The notes: generated by a model not told the origin, from the letters alone. A stretch of DNA of 64,000 nucleotides from Atriophallophorus winterbourni (GCA_013407085.1 JACCGJ010013207.1:62001-126000); one strand, 5' to 3'; counted from the stretch's first letter, positions 26,512 through 36,557 are shown. Numbers and translations are program-made.

Positions 26512-27017
26512 GTAAGTTTCATTTCACTATACGGGTTACTGATTTCAATTTGTCTCGGTAGACTCAAAGAAACTAATTTATTTTACCAGCTGTGATATGT
26601 ACTCATATATAGTATGATATATTGTTTCCCTAATATTTGGCTCCAATAACCTTACACGAAATATTATCCGTTGAGGTCGCTTTGCTTCATTGTGCGACAG
26701 TTTACAAGGAAGGCCATCACATATAGTCTAAATACCATCATAGTGAATCATTGCTACTTTTGCGTAGAATCAGTTATGCTAAACTCATATTCAACAACTG
26801 TCGGGGTGTGAATCACCTAATGGAGTTTAATCAATATTGTAGTCGAAATTAATGTAACAGTCTAGAGTCACTGACAAAAAGCATTTTGCAATAACCTTTG
26901 AAGAGAAAGCAATTCATAAATCACTTGATAAATTCCCAGGTAATTGCTATCCCTAATTGTTTACATGTTAGTAAATTTCGAACATTTCATTATATTTACT
27001 ACTCTACGTGGATTTGT

Positions 27018-27051
<34 letters not shown>

Positions 27052-27558
27052 GAAAATTGATTGATGCCGAAGCATATGTTTTCCATTAACCTGCCAAAGG
27101 TTTTAGTTTTCCATGGTCCAAAGAACGTGAATTACAAACATTTTGAAACATTACCCCTTTCTGAATGCAGAATGTGTGCGTCTAGATTGTGCAACGGCAA
27201 AATAGTGTTCCACTGTAATACAAGCTAAACACAACAGTCCTAGAAATTTTAATTGCCAAAATTCAGTTTTTCTCGGTAAACTCGAAGAAACTAATTTACA
27301 TTACCGGCTGTGATATTTCCTCATATAAATTATTATATATTTTTACATTAATTCTGGCTGCAAAATCCCTACACGAAATATTATCCGTTGAGGTCGCTAT
27401 GTTTCATTGGAAAACAGTTTACAAGGAAGGCCATAACATATAGTCCAAACATTGTGAATCATTGCTACTTTTACGTACAATCAGTTATGCTGAACTTGTA
27501 TTCAACAACTGTCGGGGTGTGAATTTTTCTACTCCGTGTGATGATACTCAAACAAAAG

Positions 27559-27582
27559 TTGCTGTGTTAACTCCACCAACTC
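27559..27582 (+). pseudogene. Microexon C (24 nt, donor lost)
   Basis: Acceptor CAAACAAAAG intact, phase-1 reading AVLTPPT, donor ATAAGTTT where other units read GTAAGTTT. Again a single G-to-A change. Confidence 0.5.
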
Positions 27583-27980
27583 ATAAGTTTCATTTCATAT
27601 ATGCGTTTCTGTTTTCAATTTGTCTCGGTAGACTCAAAGAAACTAATTTATATCACCAGCTGTGATATGTTCTCATATATAGTATGATATATTGGTTCCC
27701 TAATATCGGGATCCAATAACCTTACACGAAATATTTTCCGTTCAGGTCGCTTTGTTTCATTTTGAGACAGTTTACAAGGAAGGCCATTACTTATAGTCCA
27801 AATACCATAATTGTGAATCATTGCTACTTTTGCGTAGAATCACGTATGCTGAACTCATATTCAGCAACTGTCGTCCTCTATCGGATTTGTCGTGGGAATC
27901 ACCTGATGTTATTTAATCAACATTGCATTCGAAATTAATGTGACAGTCAAGAGTCACTGACATACAGCATCTTTCAAAAG

Positions 27981-28025
27981 ACTTTGATGAGAAAGAAATT
28001 TATAAATCACTTGATAAATTCCCTG
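27981..28025 (+). CDS. Microexon E (45 nt)
   Basis: Acceptor CTTTCAAAAG, donor GTAATTACG. Phase-1 reading FDEKEIYKSLDKFP, open. Last recognisable exon of the array before the Ty3/Gypsy insertion. Confidence 0.55.
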
Positions 28026-29510
28026 GTAATTACGAGAATTTTTCTGTGTCATTTGATCAATTTTACATGACAACGTCAATAAATCTATTTCAAATTTTCA
28101 ACAGCAACATCTCGCTGAACAATGTCTTTGGCTCGTTGAAATGTTCACGAAGGATCGTGTTATAATACATGCGTGCTGCAATTATTTTTTTTTCTCACTG
28201 ACTAACAGTTGGTTCATTGGTTACGAGCACTTGGGCACTCCAAGGAGACTTGGATGGTTCAATTATACTGTCAGTAACTAATCTGTTTACTTAAGATTTG
28301 ATAAACGATTCGTCAGCTTGGCTAAACCGCCGTGATTTAATTCGTATTGGTTGGCATGCAGGCGATAAATGCGCGAATAACGTAGGCGCGGGCAGACTAG
28401 ATGTCGTGAGACCACATACAGAGAAGGTAGGGCGATCGCCCTGGAACGAGAGTTGAACGCTTTCGTGATGTTTTAAAAAAATCATGTCCGAGAAGGATAT
28501 CAGTGCACAAGTGTGGGAGTACGGAAAGCTTAACATCGTTAAATACTGTTCCGTTATGCGACAAAGAAACAACACAATGTCCCTTGGTATGGCTTCGTAA
28601 TTGTGTAGAAGCTAAAATGATTTCGCTGTGTGATTGATATGTAGGAAATTTATGCCTCTGAACAATCGATTCGCATACAAAACTTTCTGAACTTCCAGTA
28701 TCGATCAATGCATCTAACTTCAGACCGTTCACAATGACTTGAGTGATTGCATTTGAAAGACAAGCTGGAGCAGCAGCGGTGATGACAGAGGATGCTACAA
28801 ATGGTGATGCAGATGCAACATGTTTGTCAGATTAGGAAGAACAGCATACTGAGCGAAAATGTCCCATTTTTCCACATGCCTTGCAGATTGCATCACGAGC
28901 AGGACACCTGTGACGAGGATGTCTATCATAACCACAAAAGTAGCAAAGGCCTTGGAGCTTCCGGTTGATGCTAGCCAACCTTTTATTTGGGACTGAATCT
29001 ATCGGTATGTTTTGGTGACTATGCATTTCTGTTTGCACAGTGTTACAAGGAATTTCCAGGATGGGTGATGTATAAGAATTTGATTGCTTCTGCGCCATGT
29101 CTAGAGACTTGGCTTGGTCAAAAGCAGTTTGGATGTCTAGAAATTTATTTTCAAGCAAGAGTTGTCGGATAGAATTCGAAGACATTCCCGTAATGAAAGC
29201 ATCACGTATGGCTCCGTCTCTATACTCGACAGCAGTTACAGATTTGAAATTACAGTCCCGTGAGAGCGAGCGGAGTCGCTTCAAAAACTTATCCAGGCTT
29301 TCGCTGGAATCTTGCTTACACGTAGCCAGTAAATGTCGAGCAAAAACTTCATTTTTCGACTGTACGTAGGTTGACTGCAGAGTAGAAATAACTGATTCAT
29401 ATGAAGTGCATTGAAAAACGAGCTTATACACAGACGGGGAAAGGAAATGGATGAGTGTCTTTAATTTGTCTGGCTTATGTGTGCCTATAACATCAAGAAA
29501 GTTTGTGAAT

Positions 29511-29522
29511 GTATAGAACCAA
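29511..29522. repeat. Target-site duplication, left copy
   Basis: GTATAGAACCAA, repeated at 30895-30906. Joining the gag sequence across one copy restores the continuous reading W-F-Y-T-F-T-N-F, confirming insertion into a pre-existing gag. Confidence 0.8.
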
Positions 29523-29549
29523 AGTATTGTGTTGCTCACATCCCCCTCC

Positions 29550-29605
29550 CTTACACACCACTACCGGTTTCTGGCTGTTTGCCGTCGTCAGGTGGAGACA
29601 GTAAG
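29550..29605 (-). ncRNA. Hammerhead ribozyme motif, retrozyme copy 1
   Basis: On the minus strand: CTTAC (stem I outer), CCAC (stem I inner), core CTGACGA, stem II GGC/GCC with loop AAACA, core GAAA, palindromic ACCGGT giving stem III with GTA at the cleavage site, then GTGG and GTAAG closing stem I. Predicted cut between 29562 and 29561. The base pair next to the core in stem II is C-A, a deviation from the usual G-C. Further copies: 29793-29848, 30035-30090, 30521-30576, 30764-30819. Confidence 0.7.
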
Positions 29606-30277
29606 ATCAGGTTCAGTGAGCCTTGAAACAGTGGATTAAAGGTAAACAAGATTATACTTGTATGCCAACTGTTATATAGGGTTCGTACAACGAACCACGA
29701 TGTTCAGACACAGAATCACAAAGTGATTCTTGGTCAAAGCACTCAAGGCGCTTGTGGATGACCAAAGTAATGTGTTGCTCACATCCCCATCCCTTACACA
29801 CCACTACCGGTTTCTGGCTGTTTGCCGTCGTCAGGTGGAGACAGTAAGATCAGGTTCAGTGAGCCTTGAAACAGTGGATTAAAGGTAAACAAGATTATAC
29901 TTGTATGCCAACTGTTATATAGGGTTCGTACAACGAACCACGATGTTCAGACACAGAATCACAAGTGATTCTTGGTCAAAGCACTCAAGGCGCTTGTGGA
30001 TGACCAAAGTAATGTGTTGCTCACATCCCCATCCCTTACACACCACTACCGGTTTCTGGCTGTTTGCCGTCGTCAGGTGGAGACAGTAAGATCAGGTTCA
30101 GTGAGCCTTGAAACAGTGGATTAAAGGTAAACAAGATTATACTTGTATGCCAACTGTTATATAGGGTTCGTACAACGAACCACGATGTTCAGACACAGAA
30201 TCACAAAGTGATTATTGGTCAAAGCACTCAAGGCGCTTGTGGATGACCAAAGTAATGTGTTGCTCACATCCCCCTCC

Positions 30278-30333
30278 CTTACACACCACTACCGGTTCCT
30301 GGCTGTTTGCCGTCGTCAGGTGGAGACAGTAAG
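30278..30333 (-). ncRNA. Hammerhead motif with mutated core (retrozyme copy 4)
   Basis: Same fold as the neighbours, but the plus strand reads GGTTCCTGG in place of GGTTTCTGG, turning the core GAAA into GGAA. Predicted inactive, so it is a natural control inside the array. Confidence 0.6.
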
Positions 30334-30894
30334 ATCAGGTTCAGTGAGCCTTGAAACAGTGGATTAAAGGTAAACAAGATTATACTTGTATGCCAACTGT
30401 TATATAGGGTTCGTACAACGAACCACGATGTTCAGACACAGAATCACAAAGTGATTCTTGGTCAAAGCACTCAAGGCGCTTGTGGATGACCAAAGTAATG
30501 TGTTGCTCACATCCCCATCCCTTACACACCACTACCGGTTTCTGGCTGTTTGCCGTCGTCAGGTGGAGACAGTAAGATCAGGTTCAGTGAGCCTTGAAAC
30601 AGTGGATTAAAGGTAAACAAGATTATACTTGTATGCCAACTGTTATATAGGGTTCGTACAACGAACCACGATGTTCAGACACAGAATCACAAAGTGATTC
30701 TTGGTCAAAGCACTCAAGGCGCTTGTGGATGACCAAAGTAATGTGTTGCTCACATCCCCATCCCTTACAAACCACTACCGGTTTCTGGCTGTTTGCCGTC
30801 GTCAGGTGGAGACAGTAAGATCAGGTTCAGTGAGCCTTGAAACAGTGGATTAAAGGTAAACAAGATTATACTTGTATGCCAACTGTTATATAGG

Positions 30895-30906
30895 GTATAG
30901 AACCAA
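30895..30906. repeat. Target-site duplication, right copy
   Basis: Second copy of GTATAGAACCAA. A few bases may be microhomology with the repeat unit (CCAAAGTA), so the true duplication could be 9-12 bp. Confidence 0.8.
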
Positions 30907-30980
30907 TGTTACCACGAGTCTGCAGCATCGGATGCATTTGGGGCGGTTTCAAAACGTTCAGGACGAAGTAATCGATCCAT

Positions 30981-31077
30981 TTCTAGAAGATTAAATTGTT
31001 ATGATTATGAATGTTAGATCCGATTGTAAGAATATCAAAAGACGAAGACCCGAGAACTAGGCTTTAATCTTCTAGAA
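30981..31077 (-). promoter_or_regulatory. Gag leader with 15-bp inverted repeat
   Basis: TTCTAGAAGATTAAA at 30981-30995 is the exact reverse complement of 31063-31077. It sits directly upstream of the gag ATG on the minus strand, so the leader RNA could form a long hairpin just before the start codon. Function unknown. Confidence 0.5.
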
Positions 31078-31194
31078 ACCGAGGTATGCAATCTGGAATA
31101 TAGAACGGTAATACTAAGGTGCGAAATAGGAATACAGTTGGTAATAGAAAACAGGAACGGTAAAATATCATCACAATAGTCTAAGGCGAAAATC

Positions 31195-31380
31195 CCGACA
31201 AATCACACGTGCAAGAAACCTGCGTAATCACTATCGTCTACTTGGTCATTGAATATACCTCTAGGACAGTTGATGCACGTGAATAATGCCATACTATGTT
31301 CAACCAGCAACCTATATACCATTTAATAACCGATAAACATCTTTAATTCGCGCAAAGAAAGATAACACAAATTAGATTTG
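31195..31380 (+). repeat. Displaced remnant of an array unit
   Basis: Matches the post-E part of the 1.2-kb unit: AATCACACGTGCAAGAAACCTGCG, CTACTTGGTCATTGAA, CTCTAGGACAGTTGATGCACG and TTTAATTCGCGCAAAGAAAG. The left part of the same unit ends at about 28217 (GACTAACAGTTGGTTCATTG), so the Gypsy sequence lies inside one unit. Confidence 0.75.
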
Positions 31381-32130
31381 TCCTTTATCAACTGCAAGAC
31401 CATGTATTGCACACAGCCTGTCTAATTATATTCAATACAACTAACCACAATTAACATCTTGAATTAGTCTGCACAAGTTGGTAATTCGTTCTTATTTGTA
31501 AAGCGATCTCGAGGCTTTCGATAGATCTCAAACTTTCGGCTCTTTTGACGGAACCCTACGTACGCATAGCATTTATTTGCTGATGACGTTCTTATCTGCT
31601 CCTTGTTCCGCACTGGTTCTCGCACGAAAAATATGATGTAATTCTTTTGCAACATGAATTTGTGTGGACTTGACATTTTGATCGTCAATCATTTCGGTGC
31701 TACCAGATTTTGTTTTGCGTGACAAATTCAAGTTAAATTGTTCAATACAAAAAGGGCTTTGTTCGATATCATTCAACCTCCAAAACGCTAAAATGATCAC
31801 AATGTATGACAAAGATTGAGGTGACAAACATTCCAGAAATATTGAGTCCATTATTTCAAATATTAAAAGAAATAGCGAAGTTGTCGTTTTTAATGACTGC
31901 TAACCTCGATGAGAACCAATGTGAGAAAATTGATGTTTCGTTGAATTTATCCTATAGTGGACATGCGTGACTTATGTCGTAAATAACACTGATGGATATA
32001 AATTATTACCGAAATTCACAGCGTGTAATGTAAAGTGCATTCAATGTTCACCGAATTCGATCACTTCGTCGAATTACCTATGGAAGTTGCTTGTTAAGAA
32101 AACGCTCATGTTAGTTTTATGATATGGACC
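31381..32130. other. Unassigned 750 bp
   Basis: No recognised element. On the minus strand two overlapping frames between 31464 and 31851 stay open for 74 and 92 codons (containing KSTQIHVAKELHHIFRAR and VGFRQKSRKFEIYRKPRD), which could be a frame-shifted coding remnant; family not recognised. Confidence 0.3.
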
Positions 32131-32144
32131 ACATTTGATCGGTG

Positions 32145-32745
32145 GGTGTACATCACAAGCGCATAGTGATTTCATGCTCCGTTGCGTTTATAATGACGTG
32201 ACAGACCGATTCGTGAGTGATAATATCTCCCTCAGCCCTACCGGCAAAAGGCTGTACACGGTCAATCGGCGTCAGTTGCACGCCAACGGCGTAATCTGCG
32301 TTCAGAAGACAATATCTGTATATGCTCCTTCCCAGCTTGGGCATGGAAATTTACACAGTGCCTTGAAAGTAAGCGGTCAAGAGCAAGTTTTTCCCAACTC
32401 GCAGAGATTTCATATTTCTTTTGAGAGCGTCTGTGTAACCAATGGTCGGCTTCCTGGTTTCAACTCACCATAATGTAGATCTTTTGGAATAAGATCGTTT
32501 TTTTATTGAGTGCACATGAAAATAAAACGTATTCTGCTCTGATCTGTAGACCAGTTTTTGAAAGCCATTCAGCATTAATCATTTTGTCCATCCACGATAA
32601 GTTCCCGATACGACAGATGCTTCTTAATTGGGAAGAATTCAGTTTCCATTCGTGTCTTTCGTGGATAGTCCAGGTCTCACTGCCGTGCAGTAAAGCATTT
32701 AGTACACCATCATCTTTTCTCTTCACGGACAGCTTCCTTTGCCTT
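32145..32745 (-). pseudogene. RTE-like LINE 3' fragment
   Basis: Minus-strand reading at 32460-32726 contains VLNALLHGSETWTIHERHE, SICRIGNLSWMDKM and INAEWLSKTGLQ, matching the C-terminal region of the RTE-like element at 48.3-48.9 kb. The segment 32145-32400 aligns with the 3' end at 38.42-38.65 kb (TGTACATCACAA, GTCAGTTGCACG, GTAATCTGCGTTCAG). Decayed. Confidence 0.7.
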
Positions 32746-33149
32746 TAGGCTCGAAACAATTCATATAATAGTGCGCAACTTAAAGAGTTGACGAATTGCA
32801 TATCATTTGGCAACTACTGTGGTTTTACATCTCTTATTGTAGCGAGTGGCTGTAGAGAGAGGCAGGGAATAATTGAGTCGGGTCATTCCAGGTCACCGGG
32901 TGGCAGCTGGCGAACATCTGGCCAATTATCACAGTTATCACAGTCCGCCCCAAAGTTGCACGAACGCACATGAATTGTTTCTCGCTTCATTCCTGGGGTC
33001 AAAATGTCCAACGCTAATGGAGTTTACATTCAAATCCGAAAACACAATAGAAGGCGACTGGTCGAACGTGTTTAATACAGACAAGACAAAAAAACCAAAC
33101 ACACACCTCTCTTATATAGGCAGTGTTCTGTGAATATACAACATGTACT

Positions 33150-33600
33150 GACTAACCTTGGCACTGCTCAGAAGGATCTTCCGTAGTTTCACAAAGCAGT
33201 TACTTCCACGGATAATTAGCACCTATATCAGGCCAAAAATGGTGTACGCCGTTGAAGCATGGTCCCCATGGCTATAAAAGTACATGACCTTGCTGCAACA
33301 CGTATGCCACTACGCTACGAAACTCGTGACCGACCATGCACAAAGAGATGATTGCCACATTGTACTTATTTGATTTTTCGTACTACCGTGTCAGGGGTGA
33401 TTTTAACCTGATGTTAAACATTCTGTATACAATGAATCACCCACTTGAACACATGTTTCATCGGCAAGAAGGACGTGGTAGCAGATATCATGTGTTCAAT
33501 TTAACAATTCCTCAATCAGAACTCAGAAATTTTTATGGTAGGAAAAGCAGTAAGCTTAACAATAACCATAGGCTGATATGCAATATATAAAAAATATCAC
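33150..33600 (+). pseudogene. CR1-like LINE C-terminal fragment
   Basis: Plus-strand translation shows IISTYIRPKMVYAVEAWSPW near 33205-33275 and, after a frame change, LFDFSYYRVRGDF and MNHPLEHMFHRQEG (33365-33475). These match the domain after RT in CR1 elements here (IMNTYLRPVMEYGVQSWSPW; NLFDFPYRRIRGDLI). 32750-33150 upstream is unassigned. Confidence 0.65.
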
Positions 33601-33824
33601 ACAAATCTATTGGGACAGTCACATACCGCATGGTTCGTCATAAACTCATTGAGTGTCATTCTTTATTTGGAATTGTATATTAATGGATTAGTACAACTAA
33701 ATACTATGAAAGGATTCAAGGATTCAAGGATTTATGGTTAAAGAGTTAATACTTTACAACACCATAGGATTACGGTATGAACTCAAATATGAAAAATACA
33801 ATAGTATAAAAGCAATAGTGAAGA

Positions 33825-36557
33825 TCAAATATAAGGCTCACGAATGTTATTCTTCTGCATATGTAAGTCCAATTTCGCTTTAAAAATCGCCAAGCAAGGT
33901 GAGTCCACCACATGTTGGGGTAGAGAATTCCAAAGAAATATAGCACGTACGGCGAAAAAATGTCGCCGACAATCAATACGTGAACTTGGAACGTAAAGGG
34001 ATAAGGCATGTCCGCGTGTCACTTTTCTATCACATACATCAAGCAAGTGTTTTAGTGGATGTCCTTCGGTAGACACAATTCAATAGGTCAGAATAATATC
34101 GCGTTGTATCCTCCTATGGGTAAAGTCACATAGACCCAGGCGTCGCAGTCTTTCGGTATACGGAACATTGCGAAGACCCATCACTACATTTGTTGCTCTA
34201 TGCTAGATTTTATCGAAGAGAGCAAAGTCTTTTCGCAGCCAACGAGCCCTGACCTCAACAGCATACTCCATCGTAGGGCGAAGGTAGACATTCATTATCG
34301 TTGGTAACGTTGCCACAGAGAATCTTCCAAATATTCTTCGAACTATACCTAACAATCTGTTGGCCCGTCTATATATATATTCTGGCAGTGCACTGTGCTC
34401 TTCCGGTTCCCGCTAATCCACACTCCAAGATCTTTTTCTAACCAGCTCCATGCTAGGTTTTCAGTTCCCAATCAATATGTCCAAGGAACATTCTTGACAA
34501 GATGGAGCATCTTATATTTCTGTATATTGAATGACATGTCATTCATGACCGCCCAATTCGACACGCTGTCCAAATCCATTTTCAGTTACTCACAATCCTC
34601 TGCAGGACTTATTGGCGTCCAAATTTACATATTATCCACGAACAGGACCATTTTGAACGATGTGAGGTGGGGTAAATCATTTATGTACAGCAGAAAGAGG
34701 AGTGGATCACATATTCCTAAACGCATCAGTTTTTAAAGAAGCAAATGATGATTGACTCTGTCAAAAGCTTTCGAAATGTCTAGGTAACAGACGTGGATGC
34801 AAGAACTTCTATCCAACGCCTTTGTCCAGTCGTCTAACGCTATAATTAGATTCGTTGGACAAAAGCTATGAGATTGAAATACATGCTGCGCTGGCGGGAA
34901 AAAATTCTGCGATTCAAAGTGTGCAACCATTCTTTTCGAGACTATACATTCCACGAGCTTAGCAATAACAGGTAAAAGTGTGACGGGACGATAATTTGCA
35001 GCGTTAGATCAGCAACCGCATTTGAAGATAGGTGTTATCACGCCGGACTTCCAATCTTTCGGTACAACTCGCTTGAGCCACGAATAGTTAAACATGCTGG
35101 AGTGCAGTTCACAAAGCTGATGGTGACAGAACCTGAGCACATCCGGTGTACTGCCATCCGCTCCTGGGGATTTTCTTGCATTTAGTTTGAGCAAATGACT
35201 TGCAACAATCATTGGAGTTATCGAAATATCGCACAATGTTTCGATTCCCGTTTCGAATTTATACTCAAAACGTTCCACTAAAACCTTTGGCACGAACACT
35301 TTAGAGTCGTAAATTGCTAGAGCATTTGCGGTTTTCAACGCTGTTTCACTGAGTTTTACACCATTCAGGATGGGAAAAATACCTGGTTTGACATTCGCTT
35401 TCGCGTTCATGATTTGGTATAGTAACTTAGGTTTGCATTCCATTTTTGACAGGAGCATCAATTGGTGCGCTTCCTTATCCTTTCGATTAAGTGCAGTCAC
35501 TTTGTTGCGTAACATACGGAAATGTTGCCAAGAAGTAGAAGTATTGCTGGCTTTGTGCTGCACCTACGCTGCTCGCTTCAGTGCTATCCACTTTTTTGTT
35601 CTGCTGCGGACAACAAAACGAAGTTCATGGACTCGCCTTTTCTGAATGATCTGCGAGTTCTCGTCTATCTTCAGTTTCAGAAAACCTACAAGTTCGTTCC
35701 ATTGCGAGTCAGGGCTTATGTTGTCCGTCTGAATGCGATTTACTCAGGGCCAATTTATCTACCCGTAGAACCACCCCATTCGGAGCAAGCGATTGCTGAG
35801 TACTGCAGACGTAGTCGAACACAAGCACTGAATGGTCGCTAAGACCCAGCGGAGCCTGGAATTCGATCGTTTCAATAGATTGTTCTTCCGATGTTAACAC
35901 CAAATCCAAGAAAGAGGGGCGGTCAGAACCTCTCCTCCGGGTGCATTCGTGAACATGGTTTTATAACCGGCCTGAATCTAGTACTTCTCTAAATTGCTAT
36001 TCTAGCGCTTGTGGGTAGTGATCGTCCCTGAGATAAAGGCTGGACCGATTAAAATCACCCATAATAAGTGTCGCTGCTTGGTGTGTGCGAGTCAAGCGCT
36101 GAAGCACTTGGATCAACCTTTCTTTGTACGATTCCGTAGATGAAAGGGACCGATTAACCACACCAATAATGCAAACTTCACCAGACGTCAGCGTTAAAGA
36201 GGACCAAACTGTATCCTCGAGCGTGAATTCTGTCTTGTCTATTGGATGCACTGGAGTCGATTAAAGAGCAACACAAACACCACGTCTCTGTCCATCCTTC
36301 CTTATCAAATTCATATTTGGAATTGATATCTCCGTTTCAATCAATTAGGAAGAATACCATGTTTCCGTAATGGCGATAATGTCAGATGAGTAGCGCAAAT
36401 ATATCTCTGATAGCTCAGCTAATTTGTTTGGAAGGCTTTGTGCATTTGTATATATAAATCTTATAAGGTTTGTGGTGTTCAAATCATGAAAAGTTAACAA
36501 AGGGCCAACACGGGTAGATTCGGAATGCTCAAGTTTTTCTGAGCCATCGCATGACAT
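33825..36557 (-). pseudogene. CR1-like ORF2 (endonuclease-RT), copy A
   Basis: Endonuclease pieces: YTNAQSLPNKLAELSE and IIAITETW (36,345-36,557), LIMGDFNRSSLY (about 36,050), MDLVLTSEEQ and LGLSDHSVLVFDY (35,709-35,909). RT pieces: LNARKSPGADGSTPDVLRF and DWKSGVITPIFK (35,009-35,180), CYLDISKAFDRVNH (about 34,760). C-terminal SRIDCRRHFFAVRAIFLWN (about 33,930-33,990). Reading frame is broken many times. Confidence 0.8.

Larger units (their letters stand above)
1396..26939 (+). pseudogene. Set of 17 short E exons (30 nt each)
   Basis: Positions: 1396-1425, 2562-2591, 4510-4539, 6984-7013, 8185-8214, 10127-10156, 12602-12631, 13821-13850, 15636-15665, 18416-18445, 19638-19667, 20860-20889, 22075-22104, 23297-23326, 24518-24547, 25715-25744, 26910-26939. 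Each starts after AAAG or GAAG, ends before GT (GTAATT in most, GTGATT or GTAAAT in a few) and is open in phase 1, typically SYKSLDKFP or IYKSLDKFP. The longer 48-nt form has lost its acceptor in these units. Whether the internal AAAG is used is unknown, since the upstream tract is purine-rich and weak. Confidence 0.45.
740..28217 (+). repeat. Tandem array of ~1.2-kb units carrying microexons
   Basis: About twenty diverged copies of one unit follow each other in the same orientation. Landmarks repeat in fixed order: the A exon after AAATGAAG, the C exon after TACTCATACAAA, the block GTTGAGGTCGCT, the E exon after GAGAAAG, the block GGATCGTGTTATAATACAT, and the block GACAGTTGATGCACGAGAAT. E-exon spacing is 1.19-1.23 kb across most of the right half (17-26 kb). 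It is 1.2-2.5 kb on the left, where B-type exons, TA runs and GTAT runs are added. The unit contains almost no long ORF, so the only protein-coding candidates are the short exon blocks listed separately. Layout and phase resemble the symmetric micro-exon genes of schistosomes (established family knowledge); the specific gene is not recognised. Confidence 0.85.
29523..30894 (-). mobile_element. Retrozyme-like element: six 243-bp tandem copies
   Basis: Unit landmarks AAAGTA(A)TGTGTTGCTC fall at 29521, 29764, 30006, 30249, 30492 and 30735, a period of 242-243 bp. The last copy is partial. Each monomer holds the perfect hairpin GGTTCGTACAACGAACC (except the truncated last copy) and a hammerhead-like segment on the minus strand. 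The array interrupts gag and is flanked by the 12-bp direct repeat GTATAGAACCAA. Tandem short monomers with type I hammerheads and target duplications are the definition of metazoan retrozymes (published family knowledge). No protein is encoded, so movement would depend on another element's enzymes. Confidence 0.8.
28291..30980 (-). pseudogene. Ty3/Gypsy gag-protease-RT fragment, split and mutated
   Basis: Read on the minus strand, the ORF starts with ATG at 30980-30978 (MDRLLRPERFETAPN), continues to the insertion point, and resumes at 29522. Gag ends with two CCHC-type knuckles (CYFCGYDRHPRHRC near 28915-28940 and CKACGKMGHFRSVC near 28845-28885). The protease follows in the same frame with the retropepsin active-site triad LIDTGSSES (about 28690-28720) and a later ILLGHDF. 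The reading then continues in another frame with a linker and the start of RT (PIRIKSRRFS). Lesions: TAA at codon 24 (30911-30909), TAA between knuckles and protease (28834-28832), a one-base gain in the T-run after GHDF, and truncation near 28290. No integrase, RNase H or complete LTR is present. An intact relative would supply Gag particles and polyprotein cleavage. Confidence 0.85.

Noticed and set aside
740..28217. CRISPR-like or plain satellite DNA explanation of the array
   Set aside because: The unit is far too long for CRISPR and variation is not spacer-like. A plain satellite would not keep triplet exon lengths with a single phase.
28987..29369. Plus-strand ORFs of 61 and 90 codons
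   Set aside because: Antisense shadows of the Gypsy gag on the minus strand.
29901..30089. 62-codon ORF in the 243-bp repeat
   Set aside because: Present by chance in one of six monomers; one-base differences between monomers destroy it in the others.
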